DNA of 13,809 nucleotides from Firmicutes bacterium UBA1768 (lineage in GTDB: Bacteria > Bacillota > Clostridia > Peptostreptococcales > Anaerovoracaceae), in the NCBI GenBank assembly GCA_002315335.1, contig DCGW01000050.1, forward strand, positions 3,396 through 17,204, given 5' to 3'. The position numbers were made by a program, and so were the translations under genes. The notes beneath the pieces are model-generated. The model had not been told where the DNA came from. It saw only the letters and a program-made list of their open reading frames with translations, and ran no database searches. Each line of letters opens with the position of its first letter. Position 1 is the stretch's first letter. Shown in pieces: positions 6,342 to 13,517 of this stretch.

Positions 6342-9053
6342 ATGAAAGATAAAAAGTCAGTTATTGTTTGCTCAGCAGCAATAGTTTTAATGCTGTTGAA
6401 GCTGATACTATATTATTCCATGCTTGATGTAAGCACCGGATTTTCGGCTGTGGTGGCAATAACCTTTGTGGTTTTGTGCTCGCTGTTCCTGGCTTTCAAA
6501 AGAAAGTGGATTTTCGGAATAGTATATACCGTATTATCGATTTTGATGGTGATTGATGTAAACTATTTCGCATTTTTCAACAGAAGCCTGTCAATCACTC
6601 AGCTCGGAGCCGCAGACCTTCTCTCGGGGGTTACGGAAAGCATAGAGGAGCTGTTTATGCCTTCCTCGCTGCTCCTGCTGGTCGATGCGATTGCATTTAT
6701 AGTTCTCCCTATTGTGATGTGGAGGATAAACGCGAAGAAAGCCAAGGAAGAGACCGGAGCGGATGCTCAGGGCGAGACCTGTGCGGACAGCGGTCAAACT
6801 GCCTGTGCTTCAAATTCAAAGCTTTGTGCTGTGCTTAATGCCATAAACGGCAACTGTATAAAGACACGGCTGATTGCACTGGGAGTCACTGCCGCAATGC
6901 TGGTTGGACTCGTTGCTGTAATTCCGGGTGAAAACTCCACAGCATCTTCAATCTTCAGTCAGGAATATTTTTCCTACCATCTCAGAGACTTCACGGGAAT
7001 AAACACAATTGATACCCAGCCGAACTATGACGGAATTTACGAAGCCGGCGGAACCTACGAGGACGAGCTGGGCGGCAAGGATTTTGGCGTTGCAGAGGGA
7101 ATGAACCTCATAGTAATTCAGGTTGAGGCAATGCAGAACTTTGTTATTGGCAGGGAATACGAGGGCCAGGAAATCACTCCTTTTATTAACTCCCTGCTTG
7201 AGGAAGATACTTACTATTTTGACAGATATTACCAGCAGACCGGCAGCGGCAACACCTCTGATGCTGAGTTTGCAACCAACAACTCTCTCTTCGGAACGAG
7301 GCTTTCTTATACCTATCAGATTTATCAGGACAACTATTGGCGAGGCCTGCCGGTGCTTCTGAAGGACGACGGTTATACCACGGCAGCCTTCCACAGCTAT
7401 CAGGGTGATTATTGGAACAGAGAAAACGCTTATCCTAATCAGGGCTTTGATGACTTCTACTCGGAAACAGCGTTTGATATCAATGAAATTCTGGGGATGG
7501 GTCTCTCTGACGAGGAGCTTTTCTCGCAGTCTATGGATATTGTCGCAGAGGAAAAAGAGCCGTTCTACAACTTCTTTGTCACACTTTCTTCCCACTATCC
7601 GTTCTCGGTACCGGGCAAGGGAGATATTAAACTGAACAAAGAGGACGAGGACACTCTCTTCGGAAAGTACCTCGAGGCTATGAATTATTATGACTACTGT
7701 CTGGAGCAGCTCTTTGACAGGCTAAAGAAGGAGGGCCTTTACGATAACACGGTTGTAGCCTTCTATGGTGACCACCTCGGAATGAACCCAAAGACAGAGG
7801 ATGTTCAGAAGCGGATGACTGAGTATCTGGGCTGGAACTACGACTACGAGGATGCTATGAATATTCCTCTTGTAATTCACGTTCCGGGAAGCGGCAAGCA
7901 CGACACTATTTCAACTCCGGGCGGACATACCGACTTCCTGCCCACCATCTGCTATCTGATGGGATATGACGAGCTTGACACTATATACTTCGGCCACAAC
8001 CTGATAAACGTTAAGAACAACTTTGTTCCGCTCAAGTCCTACCTGCCTGAGGGGTCGTTTGTATACGGCAACAAGATTTTCAAGATGTCAAAGAGCGGTG
8101 TGCTGAGCGATGCTGAGATTATTAACCTCGACACTCATGAGAAGGACACTATATCAAATCTTAACGACCTGTTTGCATGGTCTGTGCAGCTTCAGGACAG
8201 CTCGGAGTATTATCTGGAAAATGATATACTAAAGCAGGTTTATGTGGAAAACAAGTCGCTTAAGCAGATAATTAAGGATGAAAACAGGAGCGGTTATTAC
8301 AGCTCAATAGATTATCAGAAAAAGATTGTTGACGTGGCCAACGGCTTTGGTAAGACGGCCGGTCTCTATTGTCTGGAAAACCTTGAGTCGCTTTACAGAT
8401 CGGGCGAAAGGGCCTTTGAAGTAAACCTCATTTGGACGAGCGACAGACGTTCTCTTGTAATGCATAATGTGGACGAGCTTGGCAGATACTTTGATAATCC
8501 GTCAAGGATAACCTCATTTGAGACTCTTGAGAAGGAGCTTGCAGCCGGAAGGGCAAACTTGGATGTAACGCTTATTACCGGTGCAAAGCTGCTTGACTGG
8601 ATGAAGAAGCATGATGATACATATATGTACATCCATATTGACACAAATCAGGTGATAGGCAAGCTGCCAGACGGAGAGACCGAAATTCCTATTAAGGACT
8701 TTGCGGAGTCGATTTACAAGAACTATCCTGAGCTGTTTGATAGAATAATATTTATTGCGAAGGATGAGGCCTCACTTGTAGAATACAGAGACAGCGGTCT
8801 TCATAATGTAATCTTCATGAATGACGGCTACAGAACCCCTGAAACCGTAATTGACATGGTTACAAAGTATGATATTTACGGAGCGACTATGGACATAGAG
8901 TATATCCAATTCCTGACGGATATCTGGGTGTTTGACGATGTAGCAATTTATGCGACGGCAACGGATAGGACCAAGAGCCTTATGAAGAAGGTTGACGGCG
9001 TAGACGGTGTAATTGTAATAAATACAGGTATTACAAAGAGCGATAAAAAGTAA
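6342..9053 (+). CDS. LTA-synthase-family phosphoglycerol transferase with C-terminal degenerate GDPD-like domain
   Basis: A 903-residue membrane enzyme. Residues 1-200 hold about five membrane helices (near 8-25, 32-52, 57-78, 107-127, 176-195), the LtaS pattern. Residues 250-560 are the extracellular alkaline-phosphatase/sulfatase-fold domain: metal ligand E262 (IQVEAMQ), nucleophile T305 (GSGNTSDAEF), W358 and R360 (DYWNR), H418 (SSHYPF) and D477-H478 (YGDHLGM). It probably polymerises glycerol phosphate from phosphatidylglycerol. LtaS proteins are usually about 600-650 residues; this one has about 250 more. Residues 660-900 resemble a glycerophosphodiester phosphodiesterase (LESLYRSGERAFEVN, VMHN, ending GVDGVIVIN) but lack the expected catalytic His, Asp and His-Asp residues. 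The ribosome site (AGAGA) is weak and no clear promoter is seen in the 56-base gap, so it may be read through from ahcY and the CoA-transferase gene. Confidence 0.85.
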   Translation: MKDKKSVIVCSAAIVLMLLKLILYYSMLDVSTGFSAVVAITFVVLCSLFLAFKRKWIFGIVYTVLSILMVIDVNYFAFFNRSLSITQLGAADLLSGVTESIEELFMPSSLLLLVDAIAFIVLPIVMWRINAKKAKEETGADAQGETCADSGQTACASNSKLCAVLNAINGNCIKTRLIALGVTAAMLVGLVAVIPGENSTASSIFSQEYFSYHLRDFTGINTIDTQPNYDGIYEAGGTYEDELGGKDFGVAEGMNLIVIQVEAMQNFVIGREYEGQEITPFINSLLEEDTYYFDRYYQQTGSGNTSDAEFATNNSLFGTRLSYTYQIYQDNYWRGLPVLLKDDGYTTAAFHSYQGDYWNRENAYPNQGFDDFYSETAFDINEILGMGLSDEELFSQSMDIVAEEKEPFYNFFVTLSSHYPFSVPGKGDIKLNKEDEDTLFGKYLEAMNYYDYCLEQLFDRLKKEGLYDNTVVAFYGDHLGMNPKTEDVQKRMTEYLGWNYDYEDAMNIPLVIHVPGSGKHDTISTPGGHTDFLPTICYLMGYDELDTIYFGHNLINVKNNFVPLKSYLPEGSFVYGNKIFKMSKSGVLSDAEIINLDTHEKDTISNLNDLFAWSVQLQDSSEYYLENDILKQVYVENKSLKQIIKDENRSGYYSSIDYQKKIVDVANGFGKTAGLYCLENLESLYRSGERAFEVNLIWTSDRRSLVMHNVDELGRYFDNPSRITSFETLEKELAAGRANLDVTLITGAKLLDWMKKHDDTYMYIHIDTNQVIGKLPDGETEIPIKDFAESIYKNYPELFDRIIFIAKDEASLVEYRDSGLHNVIFMNDGYRTPETVIDMVTKYDIYGATMDIEYIQFLTDIWVFDDVAIYATATDRTKSLMKKVDGVDGVIVINTGITKSDKK

Positions 9054-9064
9054 ATATTGAAATG

Positions 9065-9095
9065 AAGACCCCGGCTTGTGTAAAGTCGGGGTCTT
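9065..9095 (+). terminator. Hairpin ending the LTA-synthase transcript
   Basis: AAGACCCCGGCT (9065-9076) pairs with AGTCGGGGTCTT (9084-9095), a 12-bp stem with one G-U pair and a 7-base loop, 11 bases after the stop codon. The following bases (GTCATG) are not T-rich, so it may act as a weak terminator or as a 3'-end stabiliser. Confidence 0.55.
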
Positions 9096-9101
9096 GTCAT
9101 G

Positions 9102-9134
9102 AAAAAAACAACCCGACTTATGAGCCGGGTTGTT
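9102..9134 (-). terminator. Rho-independent terminator of the peptide exporter gene
   Basis: On the - strand AACAACCCGGCT (9134-9123) pairs with AGTCGGGTTGTT (9118-9107) around a CATA loop, followed by seven T (9108-9102, partly shared with the stem end). It starts 15 bases past the exporter stop codon. Confidence 0.88.
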
Positions 9135-9148
9135 GAAGCTTTTGTGTT

Positions 9149-11452
9149 TTACTGTCTTGTCCAGAGCTCGTAGTAACGGCCCTCCATAGCGAGGAGCTCG
9201 TCATGTGTGCCGTGCTCAAGGATAACGCCCTTATCCATAACATAGATCTGGTCGCAGTTCTTAACTGTTGAAAGTCTGTGAGCGATTACTATGCAGGTTG
9301 TGTCGAGAGCGAAGATGGAGTCTCTGATGGCTGCTTCTGTAACCGTATCAAGGTTACTGGAGGCCTCGTCCATGATGAGAACCTGTGGGTCCTTAATGAG
9401 GGCTCTGGCGATTGCCAGACGCTGTCTCTGACCGCCGGAGAGGTTAGCTCCGTTTTCGTCGAGCGGCATTTGATAGCCCATTGGAAGCTCCTTAATGAAC
9501 TCGTCTGCGCGGCTGAGCTTGCAGGCTCTTTCGACCTCTTCGTCTGTTGCTTCCTGATAACCGAGCGTCAGGTTGTTTCTGACTGTATCGGCGAAGAGGA
9601 AGGTGTTCTGGTCAACATAAGAAATAGCTCTTCTGAGGGATACAGGGTCGTATTCCGAAATTGGGTGACCGTCTGCTGTAATGGAGCCTGTTTCCGGCTC
9701 GTAGAACCTCAGGAGCAGCTTTGTTATGGTTGTTTTTCCGCTGCCGCTTTCGCCTACAAAGGCGATTTTTTCGCCCTTCTTGAAGTGGAAGGAAACGTTC
9801 TTGAGAGTGAGCTCTCTGTTGCCGTAACGGAAGTCAACGTTTGAAAAATCCCATTCGTTTACTATAGGAAGCGGTGCCTGTTCTTCTGTAAAATCTTCTG
9901 TTTCAAGGTCGAGAACGTCGCTGAGACGGTCTGCTGCTACTAATGCTGTCTGAATGGTCGGCTGCAGCGAAATCAGGTTCTGAACCGGATTGGTGAAGTA
10001 TGCAAGCAATGCATAGAAGGTCATTAAGGAACCGATAGTGATGATTCCGTTGGCTGCCATTGAGAAGCCGAGCCAGAGAATACAGATGGTTCCGATGAGC
10101 TCTACTGTGCTTGAAATGATGCCCTGTGACATTGAAAGGAGACCAAAGCGGAAGTTTGCCTGTACATAGTCAACGAACTTGCCGCCGCCTGTAGCCTTAA
10201 CCTGTTCGCCTGCACAGGAAGCCTTAACTGCGGATGAACCGTCAATACTTTCCTTAAAGTATGACTGTACGATAGCGTTGTGCTCCATTACCTTTCTGTT
10301 GTGTCTTTCAACAGGTCTCTTGTAAATGAGAACCAGTATACCGTAGCATACGCACATGGAAAGGGATATTGCGAAGAGCAGTGGATTTTCCTTGCTCAGA
10401 ACTATTGCAGAGCCTACTACCATTACCGAGTCAAGGATGAGAGTCATCAGCGCGCCGGAAATGGCTGATCTGATAGCGCCTGTATCCGAGAAACGGGAGA
10501 GGTATTCACCTGTCTGCCTTAATGCTATTGATGAGAACGGCAGGTCTAACAGGTGGGTATAATACTTCAAACAAAGCTCAATATCGATCTTTCGGGAGAT
10601 TGTCATGATGAGGTAGGATCTGACAACCTGTATGCCTGCACTGAACAGGTAGAGGAAGAAGAGCGATATGAATATGAGCTCGAAGTTTGCAATGCTGGTT
10701 ATCGAGGACAAGCCGTCCAAGCCGTCCTGCAGCACATTGGAAAAGCTTGAGGTGATTTGCCCTGCTGTTCCTGAGGCTGTGGTTGAACCGTAAGCTAAGT
10801 CGTCGATTACCAACTTAAATACGAATGCACCTACGATTCCGATAATCGCAGTAATAAGTGACATAAACATAACTCCGGTGAGCTTTCCCCACTGGCCCTT
10901 CATTAAGGAGAAGAACCTGAGGAAGGTGCCTCGTTTTTCGTTGATCTTTACGAACTCAGGTGTGACCTCGAAGGTTACCACATAGCCCGTGTAAAGCTTG
11001 GAAAATTCTTCTGTTGAAATTGTTCTCTTGCCAAGACCCGGGTCGGCTATCTGCCATTTTGAGCCCTTTCTGCCATAGACCACTATGAAGTGGAGCATAC
11101 CCTGAGCAGAAACTGTGTGGGCTACAAATGGGAAACCGAATTCCTTGTCGGCAAGTGCCTGCTGAACGTCATCTATGGTGCCGCTCAGGGCCTCGGCCTT
11201 AAGACCCATGTGTGAAGCCCCGTCTACCATTCCGTAGAGGTTGGTTCCCGACCGGTCTGTTTTTGTGTAGTCTCTGATGGTTGCAAGCGGCATCTTGTGA
11301 CCGTAGTGGGCAGCTACCATAGCAAGGCAGGCTGCACCGCAGTCACGTTGGTCGTGCTGCAGCACCAGAATGTGTCGTTTTCTAAAAATTCCCATAATCC
11401 TCCCATGAACCGCAGTGAAATTTACAGGTTGCTGATATTGCGGTTCAGACAA
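9149..11452 (-). CDS. Peptidase domain-containing ABC transporter (C39 peptidase plus exporter, PCAT)
   Basis: A 767-residue protein that both cuts leaders from double-glycine-type precursors and exports the product across the membrane. The N-terminal C39 papain-like domain has the oxyanion glutamine Q32, nucleophile C38 (QRDCGAAC), H121 (LHFIVVYG) and D137 (IADPG). Residues about 190-500 form a six-helix ABC exporter domain; the first extracellular loop (about 219-255) is unusually long and Ser/Thr/Gly-rich. The ATPase has Walker A GESGSGKTT (567-575), Q615, signature LSGGQRQR (671-678), Walker B VLIMDE (691-696) and H725. The start taken is TTG 11452, because GAGGTGCAAAA just before it nearly repeats the ribosome site of the third peptide gene; ATG 11395, three bases after GGGAGG, is the alternative. 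Four matching precursor genes lie directly upstream, and the gene has its own promoter and terminator. Confidence 0.93.
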   Translation of the reverse strand: MSEPQYQQPVNFTAVHGRIMGIFRKRHILVLQHDQRDCGAACLAMVAAHYGHKMPLATIRDYTKTDRSGTNLYGMVDGASHMGLKAEALSGTIDDVQQALADKEFGFPFVAHTVSAQGMLHFIVVYGRKGSKWQIADPGLGKRTISTEEFSKLYTGYVVTFEVTPEFVKINEKRGTFLRFFSLMKGQWGKLTGVMFMSLITAIIGIVGAFVFKLVIDDLAYGSTTASGTAGQITSSFSNVLQDGLDGLSSITSIANFELIFISLFFLYLFSAGIQVVRSYLIMTISRKIDIELCLKYYTHLLDLPFSSIALRQTGEYLSRFSDTGAIRSAISGALMTLILDSVMVVGSAIVLSKENPLLFAISLSMCVCYGILVLIYKRPVERHNRKVMEHNAIVQSYFKESIDGSSAVKASCAGEQVKATGGGKFVDYVQANFRFGLLSMSQGIISSTVELIGTICILWLGFSMAANGIITIGSLMTFYALLAYFTNPVQNLISLQPTIQTALVAADRLSDVLDLETEDFTEEQAPLPIVNEWDFSNVDFRYGNRELTLKNVSFHFKKGEKIAFVGESGSGKTTITKLLLRFYEPETGSITADGHPISEYDPVSLRRAISYVDQNTFLFADTVRNNLTLGYQEATDEEVERACKLSRADEFIKELPMGYQMPLDENGANLSGGQRQRLAIARALIKDPQVLIMDEASSNLDTVTEAAIRDSIFALDTTCIVIAHRLSTVKNCDQIYVMDKGVILEHGTHDELLAMEGRYYELWTRQ

Positions 11453-11543
11453 TTTTGCACCTCATCATTTTGCGTATATGAAGAAAAAATCACTTCTGTT
11501 AATGGTTTTATTTTTGCAGAATGAATGTGTACAATCAAATTTT

Positions 11544-11572
11544 ATTATACTTGTCGAGGGGTCTAAAGTCAA
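11544..11572 (-). promoter_or_regulatory. Promoter of the peptide exporter gene
   Basis: On the - strand TTGACT (11572-11567), exactly 17 bases, then perfect TATAAT (11549-11544). The TTG start codon lies 91 bases beyond the -10 box. The same -35 and spacing recur before three of the precursor genes. Between this site and the previous terminator (11573-11705) I see no gene. Confidence 0.82.
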
Positions 11573-11705
11573 ATGATTTTCATATTACACGGGTTGGAAT
11601 AACTGGAAATATGGGGCTCCTTTTGGCAGCCTGTGTAAAGTGTTAAAGACAAGCCGGTGGGGTATTAGTGAAGAGCATAATAGTGATAGGTAAGTGTGAG
11701 TGAAG

Positions 11706-11740
11706 AAAGAAAAACTGCTGTTCACTCAGTGAACAGCAGT
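11706..11740 (-). terminator. Rho-independent terminator after peptide precursor 1
   Basis: A perfect 13-base inverted repeat (ACTGCTGTTCACT at 11714-11726 and AGTGAACAGCAGT at 11728-11740). On the - strand it is followed by TTTTTCTTTC. It begins 7 bases after the precursor stop codon and separates the precursor from the exporter transcript. Confidence 0.88.
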
Positions 11741-11747
11741 AGAAGTG

Positions 11748-12044
11748 TTATACAGTAGTCTGCTTTGAGAAGTCAAACTCTTTCTGGAGAATTCCCTCAA
11801 AACCTAATAAGCTTGACCATTTTAATCCAAACAAAGCAAATACATTGATTCCCAAGGTTACTTTCATGTCGAACCAAGTGCCAAAATCAACTAAGAACTT
11901 CTTGCCGCTTTTTGCAAATGCTGACGCATCCCAGCAAATGCCTGAAAGAAAGCTTGCTACTTGAGTACCGAAAGCCTGAAGGCCGCTTGTGGTATCGCCA
12001 CCAGCTTCTATAAGCCTGAGCTCTGTCATTTCTACTTTTCTCAT
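11748..12044 (-). CDS. Double-glycine-type leader peptide precursor 1 (98 aa)
   Basis: A predicted cargo of the adjacent exporter. Residues 1-15 (MRKVEMTELRLIEAG) are the shared leader. L at -7, I at -4 and A-G at -2/-1 fit C39 cleavage (consensus E-L-x-x-I-x-[GA]-G), giving an 83-residue core that starts GDTTSG; cleavage one residue later, after GG, is also possible. The core is hydrophobic, about charge-neutral, and has a single cysteine (SGICWD). It includes a segment DMKVTLGINVFALFG that matches the C-terminal motif of the other three. The start ATG follows GAGGAGG closely. The gene is a self-contained cassette with its own promoter and terminator. I do not recognise the core, so bacteriocin, signal or other effector are all open. 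Confidence 0.85.
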   Translation of the reverse strand: MRKVEMTELRLIEAGGDTTSGLQAFGTQVASFLSGICWDASAFAKSGKKFLVDFGTWFDMKVTLGINVFALFGLKWSSLLGFEGILQKEFDFSKQTTV

Positions 12045-12134
12045 AATAATCCTCCTCGTATAATATATCGGGAATAATTTTAATTAATATCTATTGCGTG
12101 TTAAATAAGCTGTGCTCCCGAACCTATTTGTTAA

Positions 12135-12163
12135 ATTCTAAACGATTTTTGCTTAAAAGTCAA
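12135..12163 (-). promoter_or_regulatory. Promoter of peptide precursor 1
   Basis: On the - strand TTGACT (12163-12158), 17 bases, TAGAAT (12140-12135). The start codon is 90 bases past the -10. In the untranslated leader TCGGGA can pair with TCCCGA across about 45 bases. Confidence 0.75.
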
Positions 12164-12251
12164 TATAATTGAAGTTAAAAGGTGTACCTGTGGTGGTCTG
12201 GGCTAACGAATAATCAATATGTTGAAATGGATAAGCCGGGACCGCTTGGGC

Positions 12252-12280
12252 AAAAAAAGAACCCGAAAAAGCTCGGGTTC
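12252..12280 (-). terminator. Rho-independent terminator after peptide precursor 2
   Basis: On the - strand GAACCCGA (12280-12273) pairs with TCGGGTTC (12266-12259) around a 6-base loop and runs into seven T (12258-12252). It lies 14 bases after the stop codon. The following stretch, 12164-12251, holds no gene that I can see. Confidence 0.88.
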
Positions 12281-12294
12281 AGGCTGTGAGCTGA

Positions 12295-12549
12295 TTATTC
12301 TTGTGTTGTCGGGCTGAATATGTCACGAAGTGAAAAAATCTGGAATACAGAACCAAAGAGGTTCAGCTTGATAGCCCAATCAGTCTTATTGAATCTTAGA
12401 AATCCTGCATATTCGTATTCTCCTTCAACCCCATCGACCGGTTTCCAAGAATCAATGAAGCTTTCGATTGTTGTCCAAAGGTTGTTAAGTGTATCTACCA
12501 AATCACCGCCGTTAACGCTCCTGAGCTCTGTTATTTCTACCTTTCTCAT
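12295..12549 (-). CDS. Double-glycine-type leader peptide precursor 2 (84 aa)
   Basis: Leader residues 1-15 are MRKVEITELRSVNGG, the only one of the four with a true Gly-Gly end. Predicted cleavage leaves a 69-residue core beginning DLVDTLNNLW. The core is acidic (roughly 11 Asp/Glu against 5 Lys/Arg), has three tryptophans and no cysteine. It carries DWAIKLNLFGSVFQIFS near the C-terminus, which aligns without gaps to DRDITLDLAAIFKAVFS of precursor 3. ATG 12549 follows ATCGGAGGTG, the same ribosome site context as precursor 3. Its own promoter and terminator flank it. The acidic core argues against a classic cationic class II bacteriocin. The function is unknown. Confidence 0.85.
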   Translation of the reverse strand: MRKVEITELRSVNGGDLVDTLNNLWTTIESFIDSWKPVDGVEGEYEYAGFLRFNKTDWAIKLNLFGSVFQIFSLRDIFSPTTQE

Positions 12550-12627
12550 TATTACACCTCCGATTATTATATCAGTAAATCTGTCTTGCTGTTAGCATAA
12601 GACCTGTTTTGTAATGCTATCAGTACA

Positions 12628-12656
12628 ATTTTATGACAAAATCACAGCAAAGTCAA
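12628..12656 (-). promoter_or_regulatory. Promoter of peptide precursor 2
   Basis: On the - strand TTGACT (12656-12651), 17 bases, TAAAAT (12633-12628), with 78 bases to the start codon. TACTGATA occurs twice in the untranslated leader (12625-12618 and 12577-12570), and TAGCAT pairs with ATGCTA between them. Confidence 0.78.
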
Positions 12657-12754
12657 ATTATTATCCTGTTACAGCCGCATATCATAGTGAAAATAGTGTG
12701 GAATGAAGGCTTTGCAGCAGCCTTCTGTTGTGGCTGAAAGCGGAAGCTGTTTTG

Positions 12755-12784
12755 CAAAACAAAACCCGGGCAGTTAGCCCGGGT
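12755..12784 (-). terminator. Rho-independent terminator after peptide precursor 3
   Basis: On the - strand ACCCGGGC (12784-12777) pairs perfectly with GCCCGGGT (12771-12764) around a 5-base loop. It is followed by TTTTGTTTTG. The stretch from here to the precursor 2 promoter (12657-12754) contains no gene that I can see. Confidence 0.88.
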
Positions 12785-12824
12785 GAATGATCTGTTATGC
12801 TACGAATATAGCACTCAAGCTCTT

Positions 12825-13085
12825 TTAGAAGAACTTTGACCATGAAAAAACAGCCTTGAAAATTGCAGCTAAGTCAAGAGTGATATCTCTGTCGTTCTTT
12901 GGATCGTTTTCTTCACCATCATAGTCATATTCTATTTTTGTGAGGAAAAAGCCTTTGAAAGTAAGTTTTAATGTCTGTGTTGGATTCTCTTTTGTTGACC
13001 CAGCTAAATAAAACGTCTTTGTTGTTTCCTGAAATAAGTCACCGGCTTCTATTGTTCTGAGCTCTGTAGCTTCTAATCTTTTCAT
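12825..13085 (-). CDS. Double-glycine-type leader peptide precursor 3 (86 aa)
   Basis: The leader is MKRLEATELRTIEAG (15 residues), so C39 cleavage would follow A-G and release a 71-residue core starting DLFQETTK. The core is mildly acidic, has no cysteine, shows alternating polar/hydrophobic stretches (TLKLTFKGFF) and an Asp/Glu/Asn-rich middle. Its C-terminal segment, RDITLDLAAIFKAVFSW, is shared with precursor 4 (RDVTLNFYQIAKFISAW). ATG 13085 follows GGAGGTG. No terminator or convincing promoter lies in the 76 bases between precursor 4 and this gene, so the two are probably on one transcript ending at 12755. The function is unknown. Confidence 0.83.
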   Translation of the reverse strand: MKRLEATELRTIEAGDLFQETTKTFYLAGSTKENPTQTLKLTFKGFFLTKIEYDYDGEENDPKNDRDITLDLAAIFKAVFSWSKFF

Positions 13086-13161
13086 TTTGCACCTCCGATT
13101 GAAATTAATTATCCCTTATATGATTTGGGATTTGTGAAAATTTGTATACAAATACTAATCT

Positions 13162-13428
13162 CTACTGTGGTGGCTTTTGTACGCCAATCCATGCACTGAT
13201 GAATTTCGCAATCTGATAAAAGTTAAGTGTGACGTCTCTTGGAGCTGATGCATTTTCTTTTACATTGTACTCAATAACTGGAAATCCATTATCTTGAGTG
13301 AATTTAATATATCCACTCGGAATTCTGATCTGAAGAAAAGTATTATCATACTCGATTAATCCGAATAATCTTGATGTAGTTGTGCCAGCTTCAACATATC
13401 TGAGTTCTGTCATTTCCATTTTTCTCAT
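13162..13428 (-). CDS. Double-glycine-type leader peptide precursor 4 (88 aa)
   Basis: The start chosen is ATG 13428, which follows AAAAAGGAGGA at about 7-base spacing and gives the leader MRKMEMTELRYVEAG. The frame stays open 25 codons further upstream to a TTG at 13503, but that has no ribosome site and begins only about 8 bases after the predicted transcript start, so it is rejected. The predicted core is 73 residues, near charge-neutral, without cysteine. It shares IEY[DN], RD[IV]TL[DN] and a final Trp with precursor 3, so these two are the closest pair. It is first in a probable two-gene transcript with precursor 3. The core is not recognised as any named bacteriocin. Confidence 0.83.
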   Translation of the reverse strand: MRKMEMTELRYVEAGTTTSRLFGLIEYDNTFLQIRIPSGYIKFTQDNGFPVIEYNVKENASAPRDVTLNFYQIAKFISAWIGVQKPPQ

Positions 13429-13517
13429 ATTCTCGTCCTCCTTTTTAACATGAGCAGCTATCATGCAAATCGCTGCTGTTAATAAACAAAATTTGCTGAA
13501 CAAAAATTCTTGCTTAA

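Noticed and set aside
6948..7595. 215-codon open frame on the - strand inside the LTA-synthase gene
   Set aside because: It lies antisense to a clearly coding, motif-rich frame and its product has no recognisable domain or ribosome site; it is a shadow frame.
9278..9844. 188-codon + strand frame across the exporter ATPase domain
   Set aside because: It is antisense to the Walker A, signature and Walker B region of the exporter and has no motif of its own.
13141..13152. Perfect palindrome TTTGTATACAAA between precursors 4 and 3, considered as a terminator or operator
   Set aside because: It is an AT-rich 12-base palindrome that overlaps the region of the precursor 4 stop with no T-run or loop; it is too weak to call.
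11748..13428. Lanthipeptide, sactipeptide or other modified-peptide locus
   Set aside because: No LanM/LanB, radical SAM, YcaO or similar enzyme is in the window, and the cores have only one cysteine in total.
13162..13503. Longer 113-residue form of precursor 4 starting with TTG at 13503, with a hydrophobic N-terminus
   Set aside because: There is no ribosome site and it starts almost at the predicted transcript start. ATG 13428 has a strong SD and matches the other three leaders exactly.
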